A stretch of 33,645 bases of DNA from the NCBI GenBank assembly GCA_015654695.1, contig JAATGJ010000175.1, positions 1 to 33,645 on the forward strand, written 5' to 3'. This stretch comes from Chitinophagales bacterium (GTDB taxonomy: Bacteria; Bacteroidota; Bacteroidia; Chitinophagales; Chitinophagaceae). Within the stretch, counting starts at the first letter, position 1. Every line of letters starts with the position of its first letter. Of the stretch, positions 1 through 7,722 are shown in pieces. The notes under the pieces were generated by a model. The model saw nothing but the letters and a program-made list of their open reading frames with translations, was not told the DNA's origin and did not search any database. Made by a program: the position numbers and the translations under genes.

Positions 1-2652
1 GTCAGTAATGCTGCTAACCTTATTGCAGCCCTTCCCTTTAATGAAGGTACAGGGACAACCGCGGCGGATATATCGGGTAATAATCATACTGGTACATTGA
101 CAAGCGGCCCTGCCTGGACGACAGGCAAATATGGACAGGGAGTAAATCTTAATGGGACGACCAACTATGTAAATATTGCGGATCATAACAATTTCACGCT
201 TGATCCTGCACAGAGTTATACCTGGAGTGCATGGGTAAAGAATAATAGCTTTAAAGAATGGAGTACAGTCTGGAGCCAGACCATTAATACCTCCAACTTC
301 TTTTATTTCTATGCGCATACATCAACCGACCCGGATGGCGGGCCTGTCACCAACGGTGTCTCTGTTTACTGGTGGATCAACAATGGAGCCAGCAAGCTCG
401 GCGCACATAGTTCCAATAATGTATTAACAGCAGGCCAATGGAGCCATATCACTATTACGTATAATGCAAGCCAGCCGCAAAATAACCGGTTCAGTATTTA
501 TGTAAACGGTGCAGATGTTACTGTAAGAACAGATGTGTCTTCGGTCGGAACAATCACTGCCATCAATCCTGCCAACATACGAATCGGCTCTAATCAACCA
601 TTTGGTGAATACCTGAATGGTGCAATAGATGAAATAAGGTATTACAAAAGACTACTTACTCCTGCAGAAGTGGTAACCGATATGAACACACCAATTGGCA
701 TTGATAATACTGCGCCGACGGTTAATATTTCATCGCCTTTAACTGGCAATGTTTCAGGAACTATTAATGTAACAGCCAATGCCGCCGACAATATTGCTGT
801 AGCCGGGGTTCAGTTCATGCTTGATGGTGTTAACATAGGAACGGAGGATATCACCTCTCCCTACTCTGTATCCTGGAATACAGAAACGGCAACTAATGGA
901 AATCATACATTGACAGCAAGGGCGAGGGATGCCGCCGGGAATGTTACAACATCGGGAAATGTAATAATAAATGTTTCACCTGATTTTTCATTCACTTTAG
1001 CAACACCAGGCCGGAATGTAGAAGTTACCGGAACCGCTGCTTTTACAATAGATGTAGCATACTTAAATGGATTTACCAGTTCCAGCGTGGCATTATCAGT
1101 TAGCGGGTTACCTGCAAATACAACAGGCCACTACCTGCTTAACCCCATGTCGCACCAGGGACAAACCCAGTTGATTATTACTACGAACAATGCAATTCCC
1201 GGAACGTATCCTATTACTATGACGGCAGTGGCGGAAGGCATAACGCATACGCAGCAGGGAACAATAATAATTACCGGTGCAGCAGACTTTGCTTTAACCG
1301 CTGCTCCCTCTATTCAAAATGTAACAAGAGGAAATGCTGTTGCTTTTACTATTAATCTTAATGAAACGAATAATTTTGTAAATCCTGTTACACTTTCAGT
1401 AATCGGATTACCTGCGGGAGTGACAGCTACTTTTAATCCATCTTCTCCTGTACCCGCTGCCACATCTGTTCTTACTCTCTCTACTTCTGTTTCTGCGGCA
1501 GCAGGTACCTATAATCTCACTGTGCAGGGAATAAGCGGCGCTGTTACACGCACTGTTCCTATTACATTAACAGTAACAACTGCTGCATCTGTCTGGACTG
1601 TTTTGACTATGGGTTCAACCGGTGTGCCCAACAACACAGTGCGGGTTGGTCATCTGAAAGATGATGGCCTCGAAAGAATTTATATAGGTACGATCGCTAC
1701 GGGCCGTATGCTGGAATATTCCTGGACGGGTTCTTCCTGGAGTGGCCCTGTTGATGTAGGCGGTTCGCCATCAGGAGGGGAAATTCACAACTGCACTATT
1801 GGACCTGGCCGCGGCGATGGAAAGGAGCGGATGTATATTGCCAGTTACGATTTCAACATTTATGAGATATGGAATGATGCAAGCGGCTGGCATCAAATAC
1901 TTGTTGGTAATGTGGGAAGCAACCTTGGAATGCATACCGTAGTTGGAGTTGGGCGTAATGATGGAGTAACCAGGCTATATGCTGCCAGTACGCAGGAACT
2001 TTTTGAGTTTACCTGGAACGGAACAAGCTGGACCAAATTATTAATTGGTAATACCCCGGGCGCCCATGAACTGGCTTTAGGCAATGGCCGCAGGGATGGA
2101 AAAAACTATATCTATATTGCTTCTATCTCTTCGGGAAATTTTGAAGCCCGCTGGACCGGTAGCGCCTGGACGATTGTAAGTATGGGAGATAACGGCGATG
2201 CCCGTGGTCTTGAACTGGGTGACGGCCGCAATGATGGTGTGATTCGTGTTTACTCAGCATTATATGATGGAAGAATCAGGGAATTCACCTGGAGTGGAAC
2301 AGCATGGACATTTGTAAATATGCCCATGGCGGGCACACAGAATATTCATGCCTATATAGTGCCCGGTCGAAACGATGGTATAAACCGGGTGTACACCTGT
2401 AATGCAAACGGAAAAGTGTTTGAATATACCTGGAATGGTACAACATGGACTATCTATAATATGGGAGGGGGCAGTGATTATATGTATGGCCTCCACTATG
2501 GGACAGGTCGCAACGATGGTGTGATAAGGTTCTACGGGGCTGACCGTGGTTCAGTAAATCGCGTTTATGAATTCACCTGGACAGCGCCAACTCCTTTGGT
2601 ATTTATGAGAAAAGAAAATGAGACAGGTTATACTATGAGCAACAGCAATTAA
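1..2652 (+). CDS. Secreted LamG / Ig-like / seven-repeat propeller protein (5' end outside window)
   Basis: The frame is open from base 1, so the N-terminus and any signal peptide lie outside the window; the TTG at 97 is internal. The visible 883 residues begin with a concanavalin/LamG-like domain (about 1-235; NGTTNYV, IDEIRYYKRLLTPAEV). An Ig-like domain follows (about 238-327; DNTAPTVNISSP, ARDAAGNVT), then two homologous beta-sandwich repeats of about 100 residues starting with DFSF and DFAL. From about residue 530 there are seven repeats of about 47 residues built on GRNDGxxRxY...EFTWxGxxW, likely a seven-bladed propeller related to tachylectin or FG-GAP folds. It is probably an extracellular carbohydrate-binding or adhesive protein. 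The protein ends shortly after the last repeat, in a polar tail, and I see no type IX C-terminal sorting domain. The exact ligand is unknown. Confidence 0.85.
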   Translation, partial: VSNAANLIAALPFNEGTGTTAADISGNNHTGTLTSGPAWTTGKYGQGVNLNGTTNYVNIADHNNFTLDPAQSYTWSAWVKNNSFKEWSTVWSQTINTSNFFYFYAHTSTDPDGGPVTNGVSVYWWINNGASKLGAHSSNNVLTAGQWSHITITYNASQPQNNRFSIYVNGADVTVRTDVSSVGTITAINPANIRIGSNQPFGEYLNGAIDEIRYYKRLLTPAEVVTDMNTPIGIDNTAPTVNISSPLTGNVSGTINVTANAADNIAVAGVQFMLDGVNIGTEDITSPYSVSWNTETATNGNHTLTARARDAAGNVTTSGNVIINVSPDFSFTLATPGRNVEVTGTAAFTIDVAYLNGFTSSSVALSVSGLPANTTGHYLLNPMSHQGQTQLIITTNNAIPGTYPITMTAVAEGITHTQQGTIIITGAADFALTAAPSIQNVTRGNAVAFTINLNETNNFVNPVTLSVIGLPAGVTATFNPSSPVPAATSVLTLSTSVSAAAGTYNLTVQGISGAVTRTVPITLTVTTAASVWTVLTMGSTGVPNNTVRVGHLKDDGLERIYIGTIATGRMLEYSWTGSSWSGPVDVGGSPSGGEIHNCTIGPGRGDGKERMYIASYDFNIYEIWNDASGWHQILVGNVGSNLGMHTVVGVGRNDGVTRLYAASTQELFEFTWNGTSWTKLLIGNTPGAHELALGNGRRDGKNYIYIASISSGNFEARWTGSAWTIVSMGDNGDARGLELGDGRNDGVIRVYSALYDGRIREFTWSGTAWTFVNMPMAGTQNIHAYIVPGRNDGINRVYTCNANGKVFEYTWNGTTWTIYNMGGGSDYMYGLHYGTGRNDGVIRFYGADRGSVNRVYEFTWTAPTPLVFMRKENETGYTMSNSN

Positions 2653-2671
2653 ATTAAAGACAGTCCGATAG

Positions 2672-2686
2672 AGCCCTGACAGGGCT
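2672..2686 (+). repeat. Short GC-rich hairpin after the LamG gene
   Basis: AGCCCT at 2672-2677 pairs with AGGGCT at 2681-2686 around a GAC loop, 20 bases past the stop codon. There is no T-tract directly after it. It probably helps transcript 3'-end formation together with the stronger hairpin at 2701-2718. Confidence 0.5.
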
Positions 2687-2700
2687 ATGTTGAAAAACCA

Positions 2701-2724
2701 CCCGCCAGCAATGGCGGGTTTTTT
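2701..2724 (+). terminator. Rho-independent terminator, probably bidirectional
   Basis: CCCGCC (2701-2706), six-base loop, GGCGGG (2713-2718), then six Ts. It lies between the converging LamG-type gene and the minus-strand Cys4 gene, whose stop codon overlaps the T-tract. A run of five As just upstream (2693-2697) gives a partial T-tract for the opposite strand. Confidence 0.85.
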
Positions 2725-3097
2725 ATTCTTCCTTTCTTTTGACAATTAAAAACCAATCATTATCTAATGGCAGGTAGCCATATTCGTAACAATAGAGATA
2801 TGTTTTTCCTGTTTTGGTAATATATGTGTGGGTAATGTATTTGAAATTGAACCCAAGCCGCTGTAACTTCTCCTTATTTGCTTTTGCTGTTTCTTCTGTT
2901 TCGGGTAGCAGGGTTTCCAAAATTCGCCGGTTCTTACCAAGTGTATTATTGATGTTGCGGATATTATTATTGCTGATACTTTTTAGCTGATTATTATAAC
3001 TATTGCGGCAATAATCATCGCAAAATTTTTTATCCGCCCGGCCTTTCAGCGGTTTGTCGCAGGCAAGGCAATTTTTTATTTCTGTTTTTTGAAGCAT
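2723..3097 (-). CDS. Small protein with N-terminal Cys4 zinc-ribbon-like motif
   Basis: 124 residues. The N-terminus has C10-x2-C13 and, after GRADKK, C26-x3-C30 followed by RNSYNNQ. This is a compact four-cysteine pattern expected to bind zinc. The middle is Asn-rich (SISNNNIRNINNTLGKNRR), and the C-terminal half looks like a small alpha/beta unit (YITHTYITKTGKTYLYCYEYGYLPL). I know this type as a recurring Bacteroidota hypothetical protein with no assigned function. The zinc ribbon suggests nucleic-acid or protein binding, but nothing here proves it. It is divergent from ssb, and the shared 207-base gap contains an inverted repeat (3145-3158) that could be a regulatory site. Confidence 0.75.
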   Translation of the reverse strand: MLQKTEIKNCLACDKPLKGRADKKFCDDYCRNSYNNQLKSISNNNIRNINNTLGKNRRILETLLPETEETAKANKEKLQRLGFNFKYITHTYITKTGKTYLYCYEYGYLPLDNDWFLIVKRKEE

Positions 3098-3144
3098 ATT
3101 CTGGCCAATTTTCAGGGTAAAAGGTACCGAATTTCTAAGTACAA

Positions 3145-3158
3145 CCGTTTACAAACGG
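3145..3158. repeat. Small inverted repeat in the divergent Cys4/ssb intergenic region
   Basis: CCGTTT at 3145-3150 and AAACGG at 3153-3158 are complementary around a 2-base centre. It sits about 48 bases upstream of the minus-strand Cys4 gene start and about 150 bases before ssb. It could be an operator half-site pair or chance; the sequence alone does not decide. Confidence 0.3.
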
Positions 3159-3304
3159 CTACATCCGCAAGTAAAGGGATAAAAACCGACTGCGGCTTTT
3201 CGGCAACCCCATCTTTGTTTTGTCAATCGGATGGTGACATCGGCTGACTGAGATAACAAAATTTAAAACCGTTCCGCTTCAGGCGGGGCACAAATCTTAA
3301 AGTT

Positions 3305-3652
3305 ATGTATGCATTAAAAAACAAGGTGCAATTGATCGGAAACCTGGGAGGTAAACCAGAAGTAAAACAAATGGAAAGTGGTAAAAAGCTGGCCACATTC
3401 AGCCTGGCTACCAATGAGAGCTATCGCAATACCAATGGCGAAAAAGTGACAGAAACACAATGGCACCGTATCGTTGCCTGGGGGAAGATAGCTGAGATTG
3501 TTGAAAAGTACCTGGATAAGGGAAGAGAAGTTGCTGTTGAAGGCAAACTTGTTAACCGTAGCTATATTGATAAAGACGGCATTAAAAAATACGTCACAGA
3601 AGTACAGGTGAATGAGTTACTGATGCTGGGGGCGAAAGTCATAGAAGCATAA
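3305..3652 (+). CDS. ssb: Single-stranded DNA-binding protein (short form)
   Basis: 115 residues covering one OB fold, with clear SSB signatures: VQLIGNLGGKPEVK near the N-terminus, the WHRIVAWGKIAEI core around residues 53-66, and YLDKGREVAVEGKL near 69-82. SSB coats single-stranded DNA during replication, recombination and repair, usually as a tetramer. The protein stops right after the fold (LMLGAKVIEA) and has no flexible linker or acidic DDDIPF-type tip, which normally recruits partner proteins. This is therefore probably a second, specialised SSB rather than the main replication SSB. Start chosen at ATG 3305, which begins the conserved MYALKNKV segment. A stem-loop follows the stop codon. 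Confidence 0.9.
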   Translation: MYALKNKVQLIGNLGGKPEVKQMESGKKLATFSLATNESYRNTNGEKVTETQWHRIVAWGKIAEIVEKYLDKGREVAVEGKLVNRSYIDKDGIKKYVTEVQVNELLMLGAKVIEA

Positions 3653-3657
3653 GAGAA

Positions 3658-3681
3658 TTTTAGCCACAGATGAACGCAGAA
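3658..3681 (+). repeat. Left copy of an interspersed inverted repeat
   Basis: A 24-base segment starting TTTTAGCCACAGAT matches the reverse complement of 4024-4047 at 21 of 24 positions. The two copies bracket the decayed GxxExxY gene. From memory, sequences of this AGCCACAGAT type recur in many Bacteroidota genomes; that was not checked here. Confidence 0.6.
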
Positions 3682-3725
3682 CAATACGGATTTTTCTGGA
3701 TAAATGCGGTAGTCTGTGGCTTTTT
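3662..3725 (+). terminator. Stem-loop after ssb, possible terminator made from a repeat
   Basis: AGCCACAGA (3662-3670) pairs perfectly with TCTGTGGCT (3713-3721), followed by four more Ts. The 42-base loop is long, so termination may be weak. The left arm is also part of the longer inverted repeat pair at 3658-3681 and 4024-4047. Confidence 0.4.
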
Positions 3726-3745
3726 CAATAATCAATACAATTACA

Positions 3746-4022
3746 ATGAGAACTTTTCCTCTTAAAGAAAAAACCTATTCAATTATAGGACTTTGTATGG
3801 ACGTACAAAAAGGAACCTGGGTTTTGATTTTTAGAAGTTGTATATAAAGATGTTATTGAGTTGAGTTTATTCAGGTGGCGCTTCCTCATATTAGAGAAAG
3901 CGGACTGGAAGTTAAATGATCTCCGTATTTCAGATAATTCTATCGGGCTGATCGTTAATTTCGGTAAACGGCTACCAGGGCATAAACGTTTAATTTCATC
4001 TTATATAAGCAACATAAATTAA
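3746..4022 (+). pseudogene. Decayed GxxExxY-family (PD-(D/E)XK-like) gene
   Basis: No single frame is open, but consecutive pieces match the GxxExxY family. Frame 2 from ATG 3746 reads KTYSIIGLCMDVQK. Frame 1 near 3817 reads LGFDF. Frame 3 from 3831 reads LEVVYKDVIEL and continues without a stop to IGLIVNFGKRLPGHKRLI, ending at TAA 4020-4022. That implies at least two frameshifts. The usual central part (about 60 residues, including the presumed nuclease core) is missing, so an internal deletion is also likely. Intact family members are about 120-130 residues and are distantly related to restriction-type nucleases. The remnant accounts for most of the gap between ssb and the helicase. Confidence 0.65.
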
Positions 4023-4023
4023 A

Positions 4024-4047
4024 TGCTGTGTTTATCTGTGGCTAAAA
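4024..4047 (-). repeat. Right copy of the interspersed inverted repeat
   Basis: This 24-base segment ends in ATCTGTGGCTAAAA and is the reverse complement of 3658-3681 with three mismatches. It ends 10 bases before the helicase start codon, so it forms most of that gene's leader. Confidence 0.6.
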
Positions 4048-4057
4048 CAAAATAACT

Positions 4058-6577
4058 GTGGTAACTACTCCTGACACTACCAATGAGATGTTTCAACTGG
4101 CTATCCAGTTGGTCAATCAAAGTTCCCGCAACATCTTTCTTACCGGTAAAGCGGGTACCGGCAAAACAACTTTTCTTAAATATATCCGGGAAAATTGCCC
4201 CAAGCAAATGGCTGTCGTGGCGCCGACAGGCGTAGCTGCTATTAATGCCGGTGGCGTTACCATTCATTCTTTTTTTCAACTGCCTGTATCACCGTTCATT
4301 CCTGAATCCGGCGGTTTTCAAAACGGAGATGAAACTATCAACAGGCATAGCCTGCTCAGCCGCCTGCGGATGAATAGTGATAAAAAGAAAGTACTGCGGG
4401 AGCTGGAATTACTTATCATTGATGAGATAAGCATGGTTCGCTGTGATACATTAGATGCTATTGATACAGTATTGCGGCATATAAGAAGCAGGCATAACGA
4501 AATGTTTGGCGGGGTGCAGGTATTAGTCATTGGCGATATGTTCCAATTGCCGCCGGTAATAAAGGATCAGGAATGGGGTCTCCTATCTGATTATTACAGC
4601 AGCCCTTATTTTTTTGACAGCCGCGTTATTAAAGAAGAGCCACCGCTTTATATTGAATTCACTAAAATATACCGTCAGAGCGAGGAAAGGTTTATTCGTT
4701 TACTCAACCAGGTTCGTAATAATGAACTCGATGAGGAAGGAAGACAGATCCTCGCCAGTCGCTTTCAACCCGGCTTTCGAAGAGGTAAAGAGGATGGATT
4801 CATTATTCTGACCACCCATAATGAAACAGCGAGGGAAACAAATGCACATAAACTGCAGAGCCTTGGTGGCAAACTCTATTCCTACAAAGCAGATATTCAA
4901 GATGACTTTCCGCCCAATGCCTATCCTGCAGAGGAAGTATTGCAACTGAAACCGGGCGCACAGGTAATGTTCATTAAGAATGACAGCGATAAAAGTAAAC
5001 GGTATTTCAATGGTAAAATAGGCGTCATTACAAAACTGGAGGACGATAAGATCTTTGTGCAATGCAAGGATGAGCCGGATGAAATAGAAGTAAAACAGGA
5101 GAAATGGGAAAACATCCGCTATACATTAAATAAGACCTCCCGTGTGATGGACGAGGATGTGCAGGGATCTTTTATTCAATACCCTTTGCGTTTGGCATGG
5201 GCCATCACTATTCATAAAAGCCAGGGGTTAACTTTTGAGAAAGCAATCATTGATGCCGGAAAATCATTTGCGGCCGGGCAGGTTTATGTAGCATTAAGCC
5301 GTTGTACCAGCCTGGATGGGCTGGTTTTGCAAAGTGAAGTAAGATCCAACAGCCTTTTTACTGATCAACGGATCGTGCAGTTTTCCAAAAGCAGTTCCTC
5401 TTCTGAGAAATTGCAACTGGAACTTGCAGCGGCAAAAAAGCAATACCAGGAAAAACTATTGCTCGGTACATTTGATTTCCAAACTGCTATTACTACCACT
5501 ATGGAGGTTAAGATATACCTCTTCGAAAACAAATCTTCTTTTAACCCGGAAGCTCATAACTGGATAGATGAGCTATCAGGAAAAATCAATACCATTCAGG
5601 ATACGGCTGGTAAATTTCATAATTGGATAAAGGCACAGTTTCAACAGCCCGTTTCCCCGGAAGAGAACATAACGCTTCAGGAAAGAACGGTAAAGGCCGC
5701 TGAACATTTTGTAAAAGAACTTGATGTATTAATTGGTTTTTTACAACAATCACCGGCCATAACCGACAGCCGGCCCCATGCCAAAGAGTACAATGATAAT
5801 ATAAGAGAGGTTTTTGCAGAGTTTGCAGCGAAGAAGTTTTTATTACAGGGCTTTAGCGGAAAGTTTGATGTACAGGCATGGCACAACCGGAAGAAAAAAT
5901 TTGTATTACCCTCCTTTTCTGTAAATGCTTATGCAGGTGCATCACAGCAAAAGACGGAAAGCCCCCACCCTTCATTGCATCAGCAGTTGAGAAAACTCCG
6001 GGACAGCATCTGTTTGAAGAAAGACCAGCCTATATATATTGTAGCGGGCAGCAATACGCTGAATGAAATGGCCCTTTATTTACCCCAGACTCTCACAGAG
6101 CTAAGAAAAATAAGCGGCTTTGGCGATGCAAAGATTGAGCAATATGGCCAACAATTTTTAGATGTCATCCTGGAATACACTAAAGAAAATAACCTTTCTT
6201 CATTAATACACGAAAAGTCGCCCAAAAGGGAAAGAAAAGAAAATAGCGGTGATAAGAAGCCGAAAGTGGATACAAAGGCTGAATCATTCCGGCTATATAA
6301 AGAAGGAATGGCCATCACTGACATTGCAAAGGCGAGAAATTTTGCCGTTCAGACCATTGAAGGGCATTTAGCACATTATGTTTCAATAGGAGAAATCAAT
6401 ATTGATGGCCTGGTAAGCCGGGAGAAATTGTTGTTGATAGAGCCAGCGCTAAAGGATTTTAATGGTAAAGCACTGGTACCAATAAAAGAAAAACTTGGCT
6501 CCGCCATAGGTTTTGGAGAAATAAAGCTGGTGATAGCCTGGCAGGAATACCAGAATAGTTTGAAAGAAAGCGAATAG
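4058..6577 (+). CDS. PIF1-like helicase with HRDC and C-terminal helix-turn-helix domain
   Basis: 839 residues. The Walker A motif is GKAGTGKTT (about 30-38), preceded by the NEMFQLAIQLVN helix typical of this family. APTGVAAINAGG and TIHSFFQLP follow, and Walker B is LLIIDEISMV. Helicase motif VI-type sequence appears as WAITIHKSQGLTFEKAIID with YVALSRC. The long C-terminal part has an HRDC-like segment (about 645-710; LRKISGFGDAKIEQYG) and a helix-turn-helix tail (about 735-835; GMAITDIAKARNFAVQTIEGHL). PIF1/RecD-type enzymes unwind DNA 5'-3', and the HRDC and HTH domains probably target structured DNA. The start is GTG 4058, since the frame has a stop at 4043-4045; ATG 4088 is a possible later start. 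It stands alone behind the repeat-bracketed pseudogene. Confidence 0.9.
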   Translation: MVTTPDTTNEMFQLAIQLVNQSSRNIFLTGKAGTGKTTFLKYIRENCPKQMAVVAPTGVAAINAGGVTIHSFFQLPVSPFIPESGGFQNGDETINRHSLLSRLRMNSDKKKVLRELELLIIDEISMVRCDTLDAIDTVLRHIRSRHNEMFGGVQVLVIGDMFQLPPVIKDQEWGLLSDYYSSPYFFDSRVIKEEPPLYIEFTKIYRQSEERFIRLLNQVRNNELDEEGRQILASRFQPGFRRGKEDGFIILTTHNETARETNAHKLQSLGGKLYSYKADIQDDFPPNAYPAEEVLQLKPGAQVMFIKNDSDKSKRYFNGKIGVITKLEDDKIFVQCKDEPDEIEVKQEKWENIRYTLNKTSRVMDEDVQGSFIQYPLRLAWAITIHKSQGLTFEKAIIDAGKSFAAGQVYVALSRCTSLDGLVLQSEVRSNSLFTDQRIVQFSKSSSSSEKLQLELAAAKKQYQEKLLLGTFDFQTAITTTMEVKIYLFENKSSFNPEAHNWIDELSGKINTIQDTAGKFHNWIKAQFQQPVSPEENITLQERTVKAAEHFVKELDVLIGFLQQSPAITDSRPHAKEYNDNIREVFAEFAAKKFLLQGFSGKFDVQAWHNRKKKFVLPSFSVNAYAGASQQKTESPHPSLHQQLRKLRDSICLKKDQPIYIVAGSNTLNEMALYLPQTLTELRKISGFGDAKIEQYGQQFLDVILEYTKENNLSSLIHEKSPKRERKENSGDKKPKVDTKAESFRLYKEGMAITDIAKARNFAVQTIEGHLAHYVSIGEINIDGLVSREKLLLIEPALKDFNGKALVPIKEKLGSAIGFGEIKLVIAWQEYQNSLKESE

Positions 6578-7212
6578 GTGAAACGGAATTAGAAAAACTA
6601 TTGGTATTTCAATCAGGCCAATTTCAATCTACCTGTAATTGCTCTTATGGATATTTAGTCATCATCCGTCCATTGGCTTATTGCCGGAGCATCTTGAATA
6701 ACGATAGCGTAAAGAATAGAAATCAATGAAGGGGTTTTGCAACCTCGACGCCTCCGAATTGCTATATAAGGTTGCAGTAAGACGGCCAACTCTCCATCAA
6801 CAGCATCCATCACTGACAATAGGAGTAGATGGTCGTAAGTGTTGCTGTAAATTCAAAACCCATTCAAACCCGCCACCGTTGAGGGTTTCAAAGCCTTCAT
6901 TATATAGAAATGTATTTATAAATGAGGCCTGTTGTTCCCCTGCATTATGATCATAAACTATAAAGCAAACAAACAATTCAATGGTTTTTATAGTGGCTAT
7001 TATGCGAACAGGTATTAGTATTAATAAGCCTGAACAAACAGAAAATCGTATAAGAAAGATGTATAAGTGTTCCCTGATTTTTATATGTCAGCAATGAGGG
7101 TATCATTGTTTATGAAAAATGTTATTAAGCTTATGGCATTAATTATTCACATTTATGAAAAGAAGATTTGTTACATAAAAGTTTATATATATCTTTTCAT
7201 AACGAATAGATC
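6578..7212. other. 635-base intergenic region; possible gene remnant and operon promoter
   Basis: I see no convincing intact gene. A plus-strand ORF at 6726-6950 is Cys/Pro-rich with no recognisable features. On the minus strand, a frame open from about 7086 down to a stop at 6797-6799 lacks a start codon. It contains YDHNAGEQQASF, LYNEGFETLNGGGFEW and VLNL, which weakly resemble the C-terminal half of a rhodanese domain but without the catalytic cysteine; it could be a decayed gene. The last 60 bases are AT-rich and hold a 10-bp inverted repeat and a weak promoter-like match for the SET/ATP-grasp operon. Confidence 0.4.
7154..7201 (+). promoter_or_regulatory. Candidate promoter/operator of the SET/ATP-grasp operon
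   Basis: TATGAAAAGA (7154-7163) and TCTTTTCATA (7192-7201) are a perfect 10-bp inverted repeat with a 28-base spacer, ending 11 bases before the start codon at 7213. Inside it, TTTG at 7167-7170 and TATATCTT at 7188-7195 sit 17 bases apart and resemble a -33/-7 pair, with two mismatches to TAnnTTTG. The right arm overlaps that box, which would suit an operator. All of this is inference from position. Confidence 0.4.
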
Positions 7213-7722
7213 ATGATAACACTTACTAACCCCCAATATCGCATTATCAGCGATCATAATTTTGCCGCAGTACGGCAGAATATAGTAGATAACCAAAAAG
7301 CATTTATTGCGCAACAATCCTATCAGCCCGGAAATGTTATTGCAGAATTTTCTGCAGGCCAGGTATTATCTGAGCCAACATACCTGACGGTGCAGGTAGG
7401 TATTGATAAACATATTATGCTGCAGCCGGAACACCTGCAGTATATTAATCACAGTTGCGATCCGAATGTTTTTTTTGACACCTACACTATGCAGGTGGTC
7501 GCACTTAAGCCTATCGAAGAAGGAGATGAGATGACATTCTTCTATCCTTCTACTGAGTGGGACATGGCGCAACCCTTCACCTGTTATTGTGGAAGTAATA
7601 AATGTCTTGGTCAAATACAGGGCGCAGCCCATATTAGCCGGGAAGTTATAAGCACATATAAACTTACCCGCTTCATACAACAGCAACTGCATGATCGTTC
7701 AAACAAAGAAAAAAGAGCTTAA
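7213..7722 (+). CDS. Stand-alone SET-domain protein (putative protein methyltransferase)
   Basis: 169 residues, almost entirely one compact SET domain. The cofactor/substrate motif NHSCDPN is at 79-85. A Tyr that fits the catalytic position is Y111 (MTFFYP), and the post-SET cysteines are C124, C126 and C131 (CYCGSNKCLG). SET enzymes transfer methyl groups from S-adenosylmethionine, usually to protein lysines. The usual N-terminal GxG motif is replaced by NQKAFIA (27-33), and the I-SET insert is very short, so substrate choice or activity may be altered. It is the first gene of a three-gene operon. The next gene starts 32 bases before this one ends, pointing to translational coupling with the ATP-grasp partner. 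Its substrate is unknown. Confidence 0.85.
   Translation: MITLTNPQYRIISDHNFAAVRQNIVDNQKAFIAQQSYQPGNVIAEFSAGQVLSEPTYLTVQVGIDKHIMLQPEHLQYINHSCDPNVFFDTYTMQVVALKPIEEGDEMTFFYPSTEWDMAQPFTCYCGSNKCLGQIQGAAHISREVISTYKLTRFIQQQLHDRSNKEKRA

Noticed and set aside
97-99. TTG at 97 as the start of the first gene
   Set aside because: The same frame is open with LamG-like sequence from base 1, so the gene begins before the window.
6726-6950. Plus-strand 74-residue ORF in the gap before the SET operon
   Set aside because: Cys/Pro-rich composition without domain features, no ribosome site or promoter; the opposite strand gives a more protein-like reading.
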